A stretch of DNA of 25,653 nt, taken from the NCBI GenBank assembly GCA_011763485.2, contig JAANSK020155563.1:1-25653 (forward strand), written 5' to 3'. The translations under genes and the position numbers were made by a program. Below, in pieces: positions 1 to 10,060 of this stretch. Source of the DNA: Isoetes engelmannii (lineage: Eukaryota; Streptophyta; Lycopodiopsida; Isoetales; Isoetaceae). The first letter of the stretch is position 1; each line of letters starts with the position of its first letter. Below the pieces are notes generated by a model. The model was given only the letters and a program-made list of their open reading frames with translations, was not told the origin of the DNA and ran no database searches.

Positions 1-1660
1 GTCCTTATCTAATGGATTTATTAGTGCCTCCAAAATAAAATCACACGTTTCCAGCTTAAAAATCAACAAGGTCTCATGACTGTAACTACTTGTAGCCTCT
101 GCCAACTGATTCCTAGACTAGCCCCATCTCCAGAAGCTACAAGTACCAGACCTTATATTTCTTTGATTCACTAGACTTGAATTATATTTTATCTTAGCTA
201 TATTCAACGATTTAATGACAATGCATGTTCTTACTACTTGATTATGCTGTCAAGCTCTTCATGCTCGAATATCCTTTACTTGTTTCAAGCAAAATATTAG
301 GAGCCATCTTAGAGGTCAATCTATCATGTTCTAATCCATTTTAAGATTACTAAGCAAGCAAATATTAACAATTCCTCTAGCAAGTCCGATTCTTCTAATA
401 ATTGGCATACTTGCCACAATCATAACTTGCAAGCTGCTCTGCATGTTCCATCTCAGATTAATCCATTAGTTATTTAAACAATCACAACACAAATGAGAAA
501 TAAATATGACAACAATATAACAAAGCAACAAAAAAAAAGTAAATATAAACAATAAAAAGACACAGACGTCTAAAATCTGGCAACAATCATGGCATTTTCC
601 AGATTTCTAGAAGGCATTGATTCTTCATACTTAATTCTTCCCGATGCAAGTCGGCGCTCTCCAAGCAATTTCAACAGGTTTTCATTTGAATCTAAGCCTA
701 ACTTATTTGCACAAGCAATATCTCACTTCTTTCAAATGGCCATAGCTTCTCAAACATACATTAGCTATGAACCTCTTCTCAAAGCACATCAGAATCTAAT
801 CATGGCATCCATGTATCAAAAAATTGAATCAACGGAAAACCCCACCTGAGAATTGCTTCATGCATAGACCGCTGCCCCCCTTGCAATTGCTTGCGCCTCA
901 AAGGATCGGCTTCACGCTCCAAGGACCAAATTGCAAAAGAAGGTACATAATGTAGTCGATTCTGACCCATCTTCACTCTTCCTGTCATATCTCTGTCATA
1001 CGAATGAATTCCAACTTGATCACACCCAATACAAAAAGATGATTCAAAATCCTTTCTAGCAAATGAAAAATCATGTAAAAAGGATCTCTAGTCGCCAAGG
1101 TATGATGCTCCACATTTTGGCCATCAAAACAGCCCAAGAATTGTTCCTTCTGTCTCCATGCTCGCAAAGCCTCCTGCAAAACTCTTTTTGCAAGGCACCA
1201 AATCATTGTTTATATAATCTCCATGCTGCATGCATGCCAAGTATGTATACATACATACATACATACATACATACATAAATATGTATACTGGCCCATCAAA
1301 TGGCCAGGACCATTACACCAAGCCACGACATCACAGCATTAAAATATAAGGGCAAATTCATTTTTGCTCATATCCAGCCTATGATGTACATTCAAATATT
1401 TCCAGTCTTCTTTTACATTCGTTTTTGTTGGAGCAAATTCGTTTTTTCCCATATCAAGCCTATAACTATACAGTATTTCAACTGTACAGAACAACTGCAT
1501 CATAATGGGGGGAAAAGAAAACAAAAAAAAAACAAACAAACAAAGAAGCACCATATGTGTTTGTAACAGAAGCTAGACCAGATCTTGGAGACATGCCATA
1601 TTCGACAACCAGGAATTAGATTGCCCAGAAAACTCTCAAAGAAAGGTCTAGTCTCGCTAC
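1..1660. other. AT-rich flank without a confident gene
   Basis: No convincing gene is visible. On the minus strand between about 590 and 1206 there are short frames with protein-like composition (for example 985-1206, and one ending near 592), but they are interrupted by stops, share no consistent splice borders and match nothing I recognise. They may be remnants of a decayed gene or transposon. A microsatellite lies at 1247-1276. Confidence 0.5.
1247..1276. repeat. (ATAC)n microsatellite
   Basis: About seven tetranucleotide units of ATAC, bordered on both sides by a GTATAC-containing sequence (GTATGTATAC on the left, ATATGTATAC on the right), so the tract sits inside a weak inverted repeat. 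Likely polymorphic. Confidence 0.9.
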
Positions 1661-1670
1661 TTAGGGTTTT
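1660..1670 (+). promoter_or_regulatory. telo-box-like motif upstream of the SAP-domain gene
   Basis: The sequence TTAGGGTTTT lies 33-43 bases before the upstream ATG at 1704. It matches the plant telo-box (AAACCCTA in either orientation), an element often found near transcription starts of housekeeping and translation-related genes. No clear TATA box is seen close by. The placement suggests that transcription begins around here, but this is inferred from position and motif alone. Confidence 0.4.
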
Positions 1671-1703
1671 AGAGATACGGAAGATAGGAAAACGGCTTCA
1701 AGC

Positions 1704-1807
1704 ATGGCGCTAGTTGTTTCAAACCCGCAGTGCTGTAAGAAGAGGTGCATGGTACATGGATCCGGATCTGACCCCGAATCTTTACTCGGCATCAATCAAA
1801 ACACAAG
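1704..1807 (+). promoter_or_regulatory. leader exon with upstream ORF of the SAP-domain gene
   Basis: An ATG at 1704 opens a frame of 34 codons that runs to an AAG|GTAATT donor at 1807/1808. The best acceptor is TCTAG at 1985-1986, giving a 179-base leader intron. After splicing, the frame continues for a few codons and stops at TGA in the sequence CAATGGTGA, which also contains the main ATG at 1993. The main frame has an in-frame stop and no ATG upstream. The segment is therefore best read as an upstream ORF that overlaps the main start in another frame and could lower main-ORF translation. Alternatively, another acceptor could join it in frame, but the ones I tried hit stops. Confidence 0.5.
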
Positions 1808-1992
1808 GTAATTATTTCGTTCTTGGTGAAATTCTTATGTAGTTTTGGGAATATGGACTGGGAATTCAATTGACACCCTTGAGCATTCCTGAGTAATCTC
1901 AACGCAGCCGGAGTAGAACCTCTTCAACCCAATACTTACTCTGCTCTGGCTCTAGTGAGCTGTTGGTGTTCTGGTATGCAATCTAGCTCGCA

Positions 1993-3784
1993 ATGGTGAG
2001 ACCTAAAAACGTTCCCAACAAGGGCCTTAACGTTAGCCAGCTGCGAGATATTCTAAAGAGTGCAGGTGCTAAGTTTCATCGTGGTTTAAGAAAAGCACAG
2101 TTAGTTGATTTGGTCAAGAAATATGGGCTCGAACCTAAGAAGAAAGATCACTTGAGAAAATACATGACGTCTAAAGATACATGCAGCATTGACAGCGGTG
2201 GGGATTCTTTTCAATTCGCTAGACACAAAGTACCCGTTAGCATGGAAGACTACTTGGATGAGGAAGACCTCCCTCTAAATCAGGTCTCATATGCCATTGA
2301 GATCACAATGGCGTGATTTCCGTCTGGAATGATTTTTACTAGCTCTGGTCTGCTTCATATTGCTAAGTTCATTTATGCATAATTTACAAGCAGTGCCGTT
2401 TTGGTCCTTTATGGGCTGAATTGCTTTGATTTCGTCCTTATATTTTTTTTAGCACCTGGGTAAAGGGTTAAACACCAAGATGGCTTACAACTTACCAGCG
2501 GGGTTAACCTTTAGTTAATTGACTACTATATGATAAAGAAAGTTGGCATCCTAGTGTGTGGTGTCTTAGATAGACTATGAAGATAAATGTTGCAGTGTCA
2601 AAGGAAAGAATAGGCTTTCTAATGTGTTTTGCCAATGGCTTGTGCAACATAGCCTCTTATATACTTTTTGCTTGTCCTTAGTTTTTCTTCTGGTTACAGC
2701 TATAGACCATGTCATGCTTGTCCATATTTTTTAAATGCATGTCATATTCATGTGCAGGCCTGTGATTACATAATCAGAGATGAGGTAAAAATAGTAACCA
2801 ATGAGCAGCCATATGGAGTTAAAGATCATGGTAAGGTGGTTTTTCAAGGTTGCAGTGAATTTGGCGTTAGTTATTTATCGCAGCTGTGCAGGTGAGAATG
2901 ACCAGGAACTTGAAATTGATGGGGTGACATCCCAGCTTACAGATCTTACTGAGCTTATGGAATCAGAACTTGATAAATTAGGGGATGTAATTGCAATCCA
3001 GGTAATCATCACATTAAGCATTTTATTTGTTTTTTCACGGTTTGATTTCTGAATTAGCTTCTTTATGCAATAGAATGTGCGCCATGTGCTGCAGAAGGTC
3101 TGTTTCAGGTAAGGGTGTTTAACATATCAATGCAATCCACCCATTTTACCTATGAAAGGTTGTTGTACCTGTGTGGATCAGTGCCATGGACTTCTGGGAA
3201 GGATACAAGTACTATTGCATTGGATATTATGCTAAGTCCACAGAATTCTTGAAATGTAAAATGGGTAAGTTGTATTCACTTTGGTAGTCTCAGCTTGCAT
3301 TTGCGCTCATAGTAATCTGTTTCATATTTAGGTGATATCATATGTAGGCTGTATAAGGAAGATAAATTGTTGTGGAATATAAATTTCGACGACAAAATAC
3401 GGAAAGCTTGGTTTATCATGGAAGAGTATGTGATGGAAACAGAGGGATTTGATTGCAGAGACTTGGAGTAAGTTCTGCCCTTTTTCTGGTCACTATTGCA
3501 TTATTAAGTTATTCTAATCTTATCATTTTATTAAGGTCATTGATTAAAAAATATGACGATCCAGCCAAGTTGGCTACGACTGAGCATGGACGATCCTTTC
3601 TGGAGCTTTGTAAAGTAAGCAGCTTGTTTTATTTCATTTTCAAGAATCTAATCATCTTGTTGTTTGAAACAGTCTGATATCTGTTCAACATGAATGCTAA
3701 ATTTTATAGTTGCTCGATGAAGGAACGGTCAGGTGTTCAGACAGTTTATGCCATAACAATTTTCTTATTGGTCCTCCAACTTAA
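1993..3784 (+). CDS. SAP-domain protein, eight coding exons, 293 aa
   Basis: Spliced gene with coding exons 1993-2283, 2758-2830, 2892-3001, 3074-3108, 3182-3264, 3332-3467, 3536-3614 and 3710-3784. Every intron is GT..AG and all seven junctions keep phase, giving 882 bases ending in TAA. Several donors are strong (GTAAGG, GTAAGT); the first (CAG|GTCTCA) is weaker. Residues about 12-45 form a SAP-like helix-extended-loop-helix motif (LNVSQLRDILKSAGAKF, then a lysine- and arginine-rich helix), a module that usually binds DNA or RNA in the nucleus or organelles. An acidic stretch follows near 84-92. The C-terminal half is rich in Trp, Tyr and charged residues, looks globular and is unrecognised. 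I do not know the family beyond SAP. An exon-like block at 4049-4129 suggests an alternative 3' end. Confidence is high that this is a gene, low on function. Confidence 0.8.
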
Positions 3785-5456
3785 CTCGTGCTGTATCACA
3801 ATTGATGGTTGATCTGGGCTGAATCTCATTCAAAAGACTGATACAGAGAGCAATTTGAGGATCTATTTAGTCATTTAGTCATCTAATTTAGTCATGTAAT
3901 CGAGATTATCTTTTAAAAAGAGTGTTCATTTTGCTAGGGCACCGAGCTGCTTTACTACTAGACTACGACCATACACCATGGTAGCACAACCTTTGCCAGC
4001 ATGTTGTATATTTCTGCTTTTGGTATTTCATTCTATATAAATATACAGCAGTTCAAACAAGGTAAGGTGGTATTGCACAAAGTGTTGCCCTCGTGGAATG
4101 GAAATCAAAACCCAGAAACCTTGAAGTCGGTAAGCATCACCCCTCTAATGGTATGCAGTATGTTCTTGCAAACCATGTCAGAGTAAACAAATTAATAAAG
4201 ATAAGATCTAGGCCGATGGTTTCAATAGAGCTTTGAACTGAAATTTGAGAGACAACTGCAAACTCATCCTTGCTACCAAAAACGTAAGGGGGAATTGTGT
4301 GGGTTAAGGGTTTCCCGCAGGAAACCTTGGCGGCGACCTTTCTATGGCCTACAAATTATCTTTGTCGGCTACTGCGCCTTGCTTTGATTTGCTCCGACGA
4401 CTAAATCATGCCACAGGCCATGGAATCTGCCATGGAATACAAAACTAACGTTGGAAATCTTATTAAGCCGGGTTCAGCTTAGTGTTCCACAAGTTTTGGG
4501 GCTTGAAACCGGCTTCAGCTTAATATTCAACCGGGTTTGGGGCTTCAAGCCGGCTCCTAAAGTCGGCAATATTATTCCCCAATCCCTCTGTTCTGAGCAG
4601 AGGCTTACGCTGAATATCAGATCCAGGCCAAGTTACCGATGGCAAATCGGACGGAAACTCACTGATATGAAAGCCTTGTAGATGAAATATCCAAACCTTT
4701 GTTGCCTTCTATTCATTCAATCAAAAGAGATACCTTATGCTTATGCTACAGCGGTCAAAATCCAAGGAAATACCTTATGCTTATGCTGTAGTGACCAGGT
4801 TGAAGATGGAAACAGAGGAAACGCATGCAATTGAGCCTCTGCACAAAAACAGAGGAAACAAAAGTGGGAAAAAGCTCTTGGCAGCGCCACCAAAGCTCCG
4901 CCAAAATATATGAGCTAGAAGTTGTTGTACATAACTTTTGCTGTAATCAGAAGTAATTTGTAGGCCATGAAAGTTACGTTATGCTTAAAAGAGTTCATAC
5001 AAGCTCACCTCATCATCCCCTAGCATGGTAACCAAAATAAATAAAGTATTGATTATATCAAGAGACAATGCCTTTGTATTTACACAGATCTGAAATGGAT
5101 TTCAAACCTTTTTTTGCAGCATTTTTAGAAAAAAAATAGTTGTTTGCAACAGAGTTGTTCATCCCTTTCATTAGCTTAATTTCAGAGCAATGACATACTC
5201 GATGTGGCTGGATATTCCAATGCACCTACTTGTGCCTGGATATTGTGTAAAAATATTCAACAGGACCACATATTTAGCAGACAGAGTAAATAAGAATATA
5301 CCACACAATGGAGTGTGCCAGAAAAAAGCAACAAGCATTCTACAATGTCGAACTTGAGGACAAAGCTAGTTAACAAATCCAAATTCTCGATTACGGGCAA
5401 AAGGCATTATGAAGGCTTTGCTTTTCAAAGCTTTAATCAAAAGGCTGGGTTTTAGA
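3785..5456. other. intergenic stretch 3' of the SAP-domain gene
   Basis: Contains the candidate alternative exon at 4049-4129 and two direct copies of a segment (TACCTTATGCTTATGCT) near 4732 and 4770. A short hairpin, GGTTTCC CGCA GGAAACC, lies near 4308-4326. No other coding signal was seen. The poly(A) site of the upstream gene is probably in its first few hundred bases, but I could not place it. Confidence 0.5.
4049..4129 (+). other. candidate alternative exon of the SAP-domain gene
   Basis: An 81-base segment of 27 open codons is bounded by a good acceptor (ATATACAG) and a strong donor (TCG|GTAAGC). Both ends are phase 0, the phase needed to follow the exon ending at 3614. The translation (starting QFKQGKVVLHKVLPSWNG) has protein-like composition. 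If used, it would replace the short terminal exon 3710-3784 and need further exons downstream. Candidate acceptors lie near 4317 and 4416, but neither gives a compelling continuation. Confidence 0.35.
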
Positions 5457-6448
5457 CATAGTTGCAGGGAACGCCGTTCCGAACGCGTTCCCGTTCCGGA
5501 ATGCGTTCCCTAGAGTTCTACGTTCCGGGAACGCCAAGTTCCAGTTTCGGCCGTTTGTTACAGGGAACGTCGTTCCGAACGACGTTTCCATCTCTGGGAA
5601 CGCTGTTCCTAGTAAGTTCCCAAAAAATCATGAACTAAGGCCTAAAATTCTTAATATTTTCCCCTCTCTGTTTTTTTTTTTTTGTAAGAAAAGTAAGAAT
5701 GGCCGGAGGCAAACGTCTAAAGCTTGCCGGAATCGACTGCTCTATCTGAAGTTGCCAGAATTAACTACTGCTGACGAGATGGCGTCTGCTGCTGGAATTG
5801 GCTGCTGCTGAGGCCTGAGACTAACATCATTGCAGCAGGAAGGGAAGCACACACAAAGGTTTGGATTCTATTCTATTCTATTCTATTCTTATCTGTCTCT
5901 TTTCTTAATTGCCTTCTGATTTATAACTGCTTACTGCTCATGCACGATCTGACCTGCGACCTGCACCATTAAAACGACCCGCTCATCAGCTTGTCCTGCT
6001 GCTCAAACTCACTGTAAGTATTCTAATCTCATTTAATCTCAATCTCCAATCTCATTCTCTAATTTGCAGGATGGACTATGATATTGGATTATGCGAGAGA
6101 GACAAACATGAGTTTAGTTCAAAAACTATGATCATTTTTATAAGCATATGTCTTCTTACTTTATATTTCTATCGTGTTAGACTTATAGATGTACTAATAC
6201 TATATTTTAAATCTTAAATATAATGCTTTATAGTAAACTAAGCATCTACGGAGTGGTTTAATATGGTTTCATCTACCAAGCAGTCTCCACGAATCTATTT
6301 TTAAATTCTAAGTGTTCCACAATAATCATTAGACAAAGGGAACATCAAAACCGTCTTCAAACTTTAAAAATTCAAATGTTGGCCATTCCGTTCCCGTTCC
6401 GGATTTTAGGTCCGTGTTCCCGTTTCGTTCCCGTTCCGGGTAACTATA
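5457..6448. mobile_element. non-autonomous hAT-type transposon (992 bp)
   Basis: The 8-bp direct repeat GTTTTAGA at 5449-5456 and 6449-6456 brackets the element, matching the 8-bp target duplication of hAT transposons. The ends are imperfect inverted repeats: the left begins CATAGTTGCAGGGAACG and the right, reverse-complemented, begins TATAGTTACCCGGAACG. The first about 170 bases hold ten copies of GGAACG/CGTTCC and the last about 90 bases hold four, resembling the subterminal transposase-binding repeats of hAT elements. No transposase frame is present inside, so it would depend on a transposase elsewhere. The interior carries a poly-T run and a (TTCTA)n tract near 5866-5890. Confidence 0.75.
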
Positions 6449-6456
6449 GTTTTAGA

Positions 6457-8250
6457 AGGGAGAAGGTAGAGATCTAACGGCATCCTTTTTTGGCTGCTAC
6501 TCCCAAAGAATCTCCGCACACTTCATGAAATCGATAATAATCTAGAATGCAGGTAATATAATTATGAGCATGTCTTACCTCTGCAACTGGAAGCAGAGCC
6601 CAATAAAGATGCAAAGTAAGACGAATGGTAGATAAGCAGCTCAATTCTTTAATAAATCTTCAAAATACGCATCGAAGAACAAATTGGTTTGGGGCCAGAG
6701 AATCTACCTACTCCATGCAATAGATACTATTTAGAATGCCAGAATGCTCTGCTTCAAACTCTTGAAATGCTGAAGAAGATGCATTGATCTTACGTAGTAT
6801 CATGAGGCATGGATTTGGAAAATAAATTTCCTCCTTCCACCCCCTTTTCTTTAACAGGTTTATTGCAAAACTTGTCCCATGACTTAGTTGTACTAATGTC
6901 AACATAGATGGCATATGGCCTTTCCGCAAAAATCCACATGCAGGACATTCAAATCCGATGAATAAATGTTTGACTCATAATGATTTTATTGCAAGTTAGC
7001 CATTTGCAGATATTAATATTCCATAATTGTATACATTCTTTATAGATGAAATAAAGTAGGAAGCACTAGGAATTACCCCCTTATTATCATCCGACTCATC
7101 CGCAATCTAGACATAATAATAAAATATTAATTAGTGGTGGTCTAATTGTCGAGTTGTTTTTTAGATTGCAACTTACAGATCTCTAAATATGTGAAATACC
7201 AAAAACTATTTCTTCATAGTAAATCTTTAATTGAATGTTTTAATATATGGAGATATTCTTCAAACACCATCTAAGGTTTTGGATGTATATATGTTAGCAA
7301 GAAAGACAAATTGCATTTCTCTTAAAAAGTTTTAAAGGCTTCAAAGAAAACTTTTTGTAAATGGAATTTCATGATCTTGAGAGTCCATAACATTTGCAAA
7401 TGCTTTTTTTCAAAATTTGGGTTGGGGAAAAAAGGTTTTAATCATAAAAGATGTTGCACTAGATCATTAGCAAAGCTAAAAGGTAAAGAAGTTTGTATAT
7501 GAAACCCTACTTTGTTAAAAAAAAAAAAAAAAGACAGGTAATAATTAATAGATAGATTTGCAATTCTGCAGCTGTAACTCCCTCTTTTAATAGAAAAATG
7601 TAGGTAGAAAGATGTATTTGCAACATTAGGAAACATTTATGTAGGTTAATTTAAAATAATGCAAGTGCATTTTAATTAGGAAACACATTCTCCATCCAAG
7701 TGCAAGCCATACTGACTACACTGACTACCATTGGGCAGGAAAGCGGCTAGAAAAGGTTAGGAATCGAAAATCTCAATGGGAAAATCGAGTAATTCTACAG
7801 GCACTGGAACACAAGGCGATAGTGCAAGTTCAAATTTCGAGTGCTTTGAAATTGATACATACTCTTTAAGTGAGTCAACAAAGGTCGGGAAAGAGGAATG
7901 TTTGCGGCGGCCTTGGCCGCCGCGATAAATTTCTTGTACTACTAATTCATACACATGGAGACCTATGGTAGTGTTCTCATTGATCCCATTTGATCCAAGT
8001 AGTGTCATTTGATGAGTTAAATTAAAATAACAAAACAAAAAATTGAAACAACTTTAAGGAATAAAAGGCAATCCAAGCACTATCACCATTAATTAACAAT
8101 GCTTCATTCAACAACATCAAAAAAAGAAAAGAAAATAGGACTCCAACATTATAAGACTACTAGTGTCCAAGATTATGTGTGGATGCTATTGCAAAATAAA
8201 TGTGTTGATGGTGCAAGAATCTCATGCTCAAGCAAAATGAGTGATTTAGT
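6457..8250. other. AT-rich region with unrecognised minus-strand frames
   Basis: Two minus-strand frames have protein-like composition. One covers 6708-6929 and extends upstream to about 6965 with a CPACG motif. The other covers 7757-8038. No splice borders connect them and no family was recognised. The rest is AT-rich with poly-A/T runs and no gene signal. Confidence 0.35.
7757..8038 (-). CDS. unrecognised 93-codon minus-strand frame
   Basis: Open for 93 codons and ending in a stop at 7757. The composition looks like real protein: a hydrophilic N-terminal half (LLGSNGINENTTIGLHVYEL), a basic patch (RGGQGRRKH) at about residues 38-46, and a C-terminal stretch with prolines and acidic residues ending in DS. 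It has a local GC-rich patch (GGCGGCCAAGGCCGCC when read on this strand) in AT-rich surroundings. It could be the last exon of a minus-strand gene, with possible acceptor CCATAG near 7962, or a fossil. No domain is recognised and no partner exon was found. Confidence 0.25.
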   Translation of the reverse strand: MFCYFNLTHQMTLLGSNGINENTTIGLHVYELVVQEIYRGGQGRRKHSSFPTFVDSLKEYVSISKHSKFELALSPCVPVPVELLDFPIEIFDS

Positions 8251-8252
8251 CA

Positions 8253-8344
8253 TGTCCCAAAAATGTCCCAAAACAATTTGTATGGATGTCCCAAAAATGT
8301 AGGGAAAATAATTTGTATGGATGTCCCAAAAATGTCCCAAAATA
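8253..8344. repeat. 35-bp tandem repeat, about 2.6 copies
   Basis: Units start at 8253, 8287 and 8322 with the core TGTCCCAAAAATGT followed by AATTTGTATGGA. The middle unit has AGGGA where the others have CCCAA. No coding role is evident. Confidence 0.85.
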
Positions 8345-8585
8345 AGCTCTTTTTTTGTGGCAAATCCTTTGAGTGCAATTATACAAGGTCTTTTCTTACT
8401 CAAATATCCTATAACATCGTCAATTACTTGCTGTAAAAATGGATGGTGTGGAAAGATATCTTGTATGATGTCAAGATCTCATTGGCCAACAAGCGGTTGA
8501 ATCTTCCTAGATGTAAATGAAACAACTTGCTCAGAATCCCTCCCCATGCCATTGTATCCTAAATACCATTTAGCGAGGAAGAAAG

Positions 8586-9033
8586 GGGGAAGGGAGGGGG
8601 GGGATTAACGCCCACGGGAATCCAATTGGGTTATGGGATCAAGTACATAGAAAGGGGTTTGAAGCCCAAAACTAAAGCTCGGGGGCAAGGGTGCATCACA
8701 AGAGAAGAACAATAAAAAACATTATAAATAATCCCAACTGAGGAAGACTATACTCCGAGTGCCTAAGGATCAGAAGGCCACTTATCTCGAATAATAGCTT
8801 GTCCTCCTCAGTACACTACCCACTTCTGTTGCAAACAAGCCTCGCGTACTCGTCAAAGTTCTGCTTTCCTATTGCAGAGCTGTACTGGGGTAAGATCCTC
8901 TTGGACTGGAAATGTGGTCCCCTTGAGATGATTACCATGCTTCAGAATCGAAAGGAGATCCTCAAAGTTGAAACATTGATTTCAATAAGTCCTTGCATTA
9001 AGCAAGCCACATAAATGGCTTGCTGAGTGGACA
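8586..9033 (-). mobile_element. RTE-like LINE fragment, minus strand (3' end near 8620)
   Basis: The part near 8618-8650 resembles the common 3'-terminal segment of the copies at 12420, 18925, 21478 and 22615 (core CCAATTGG..TATGGGA, here degenerate). The part from about 8810 to 8945 aligns by eye with 19105-19240, with the shared string GGTCC followed by TTACCATGCT.CAGAA at equivalent spacing. It is therefore a member of the same family in reverse orientation. No intact frame remains. It runs into a 59-bp inverted repeat with the next fragment. Confidence 0.55.
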
Positions 9034-9092
9034 TGGCTTGCTTTATGAAAGGACTTATTGGAATCAATGTTTCAACTTTGGGGATCTCCTTT
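8951..9092. repeat. 59-bp inverted repeat with 24-base loop
   Basis: Arms at 8951-9009 and 9034-9092 are complementary at 55 of 59 positions. The arms are at the meeting point of two oppositely oriented LINE fragments, so the fold probably came from their juxtaposition. Transcribed, it would form a long hairpin able to feed small-RNA production. Confidence 0.9.
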
Positions 9093-10060
9093 AACTTAAA
9101 TGGTATTTTGGATACTACAGCGTGGGGAAGGAAAGTTTGGGCAAGTTGTTTTCATTTAGATCCAGGAAGACAATTCAAATGATTATTTTTAAAGAATCTT
9201 TATGTGATCAGTGAGATATTGCTGGGACACATAGATAACTGCAGGTTGGAAGGCTCTTTATTATGCCATGCAAAACAATTGCCACAAAAATGAAATTTTA
9301 CGATTGGTCCCATGATGCACATTTATTCCTTGTTTTAGTGGAGCCAATTCTCCTATATGGAGTGAAAATCTGGGGTGCAGGGATGTTGCTTGCCACTTGG
9401 GAAGTCTTGGAACGTGTCCAGAACTAGGGCCCTTGGAGTCAAGTCCATGCTTCCCTATTCAATTATTCCCTAGAAACATGAATCCTATCTCTTCGACGTG
9501 CTGGTCCGAAATGATAGATATTGTAATATTAGAAGGTGCTAAACATGGGAAACACTCCACCCCCAAACATGGCCTATACAATAGCCATGATTTTGTACCT
9601 CTTAAAGTCTGTTGGAAGAAGAAATGTTCAATTTACATGAATCTTTAAATGTATATAGGTGTAAAACAATAAGGATCACACATATTTGAAGCAACATCTT
9701 GATACATGCTTTCTTTGGTATGATTTGGGATGCCAGTACTTTGGAGATGGGCCGGGAAATTACACTACGAAGGCCAGATTAATCTCATACTTGCCTGTGA
9801 TCCACAACAAATACATGTTGCATGTATGAAGAGATATATTGCATCTACTTGGACCGATGCACACCATCTTGAAATCGAAACATGGAGATGGGCATATGAA
9901 GAGCGCGAAAACTGGATATGCCAATGTTGTCAAATGGGAGAGATTGAAGTTGAATCCATACTCTTCAGATTTACCCAGAGTTCGCGACAATCCGAGCAAC
10001 GACATGGTTGTTTGATTACGCCTAATCATCATTACATGTGCTTTTGCAGACGCCTATAGT
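9034..10060 (+). pseudogene. RTE-like LINE fragment: end of reverse-transcriptase ORF, decayed
   Basis: Reading through stops and frameshifts gives the C-terminal part of a non-LTR retrotransposon ORF. At about 9338-9420 the frame reads VEPILLYGVKIWGAG followed by ATWEVLERVQ, the block after the polymerase domain that in such elements reads roughly LLYG.E.W...W..LE..Q. At about 9862-9990 a zinc-knuckle-like block follows (HHLEIETWRWA, then ICQCCQMGEIEVE), corresponding to the usual C..C......E..H motif but without the final His and Cys in frame. The frame is broken by several stops, so the copy is dead. Its 3' end is not clear; the sequence after 10060 no longer resembles the family. Assignment to an RTE-type lineage is inferred from the microsatellite-like 3' tails of related copies. 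Confidence 0.6.

Noticed and set aside
589-849. 86-codon plus-strand frame in the left flank
   Set aside because: Its antisense translation looks at least as protein-like, and neither strand gives a recognisable domain or splice structure.
8253-8344. CRISPR-like array
   Set aside because: Only 2.6 contiguous tandem units with no unique spacers, in a plant nuclear context.
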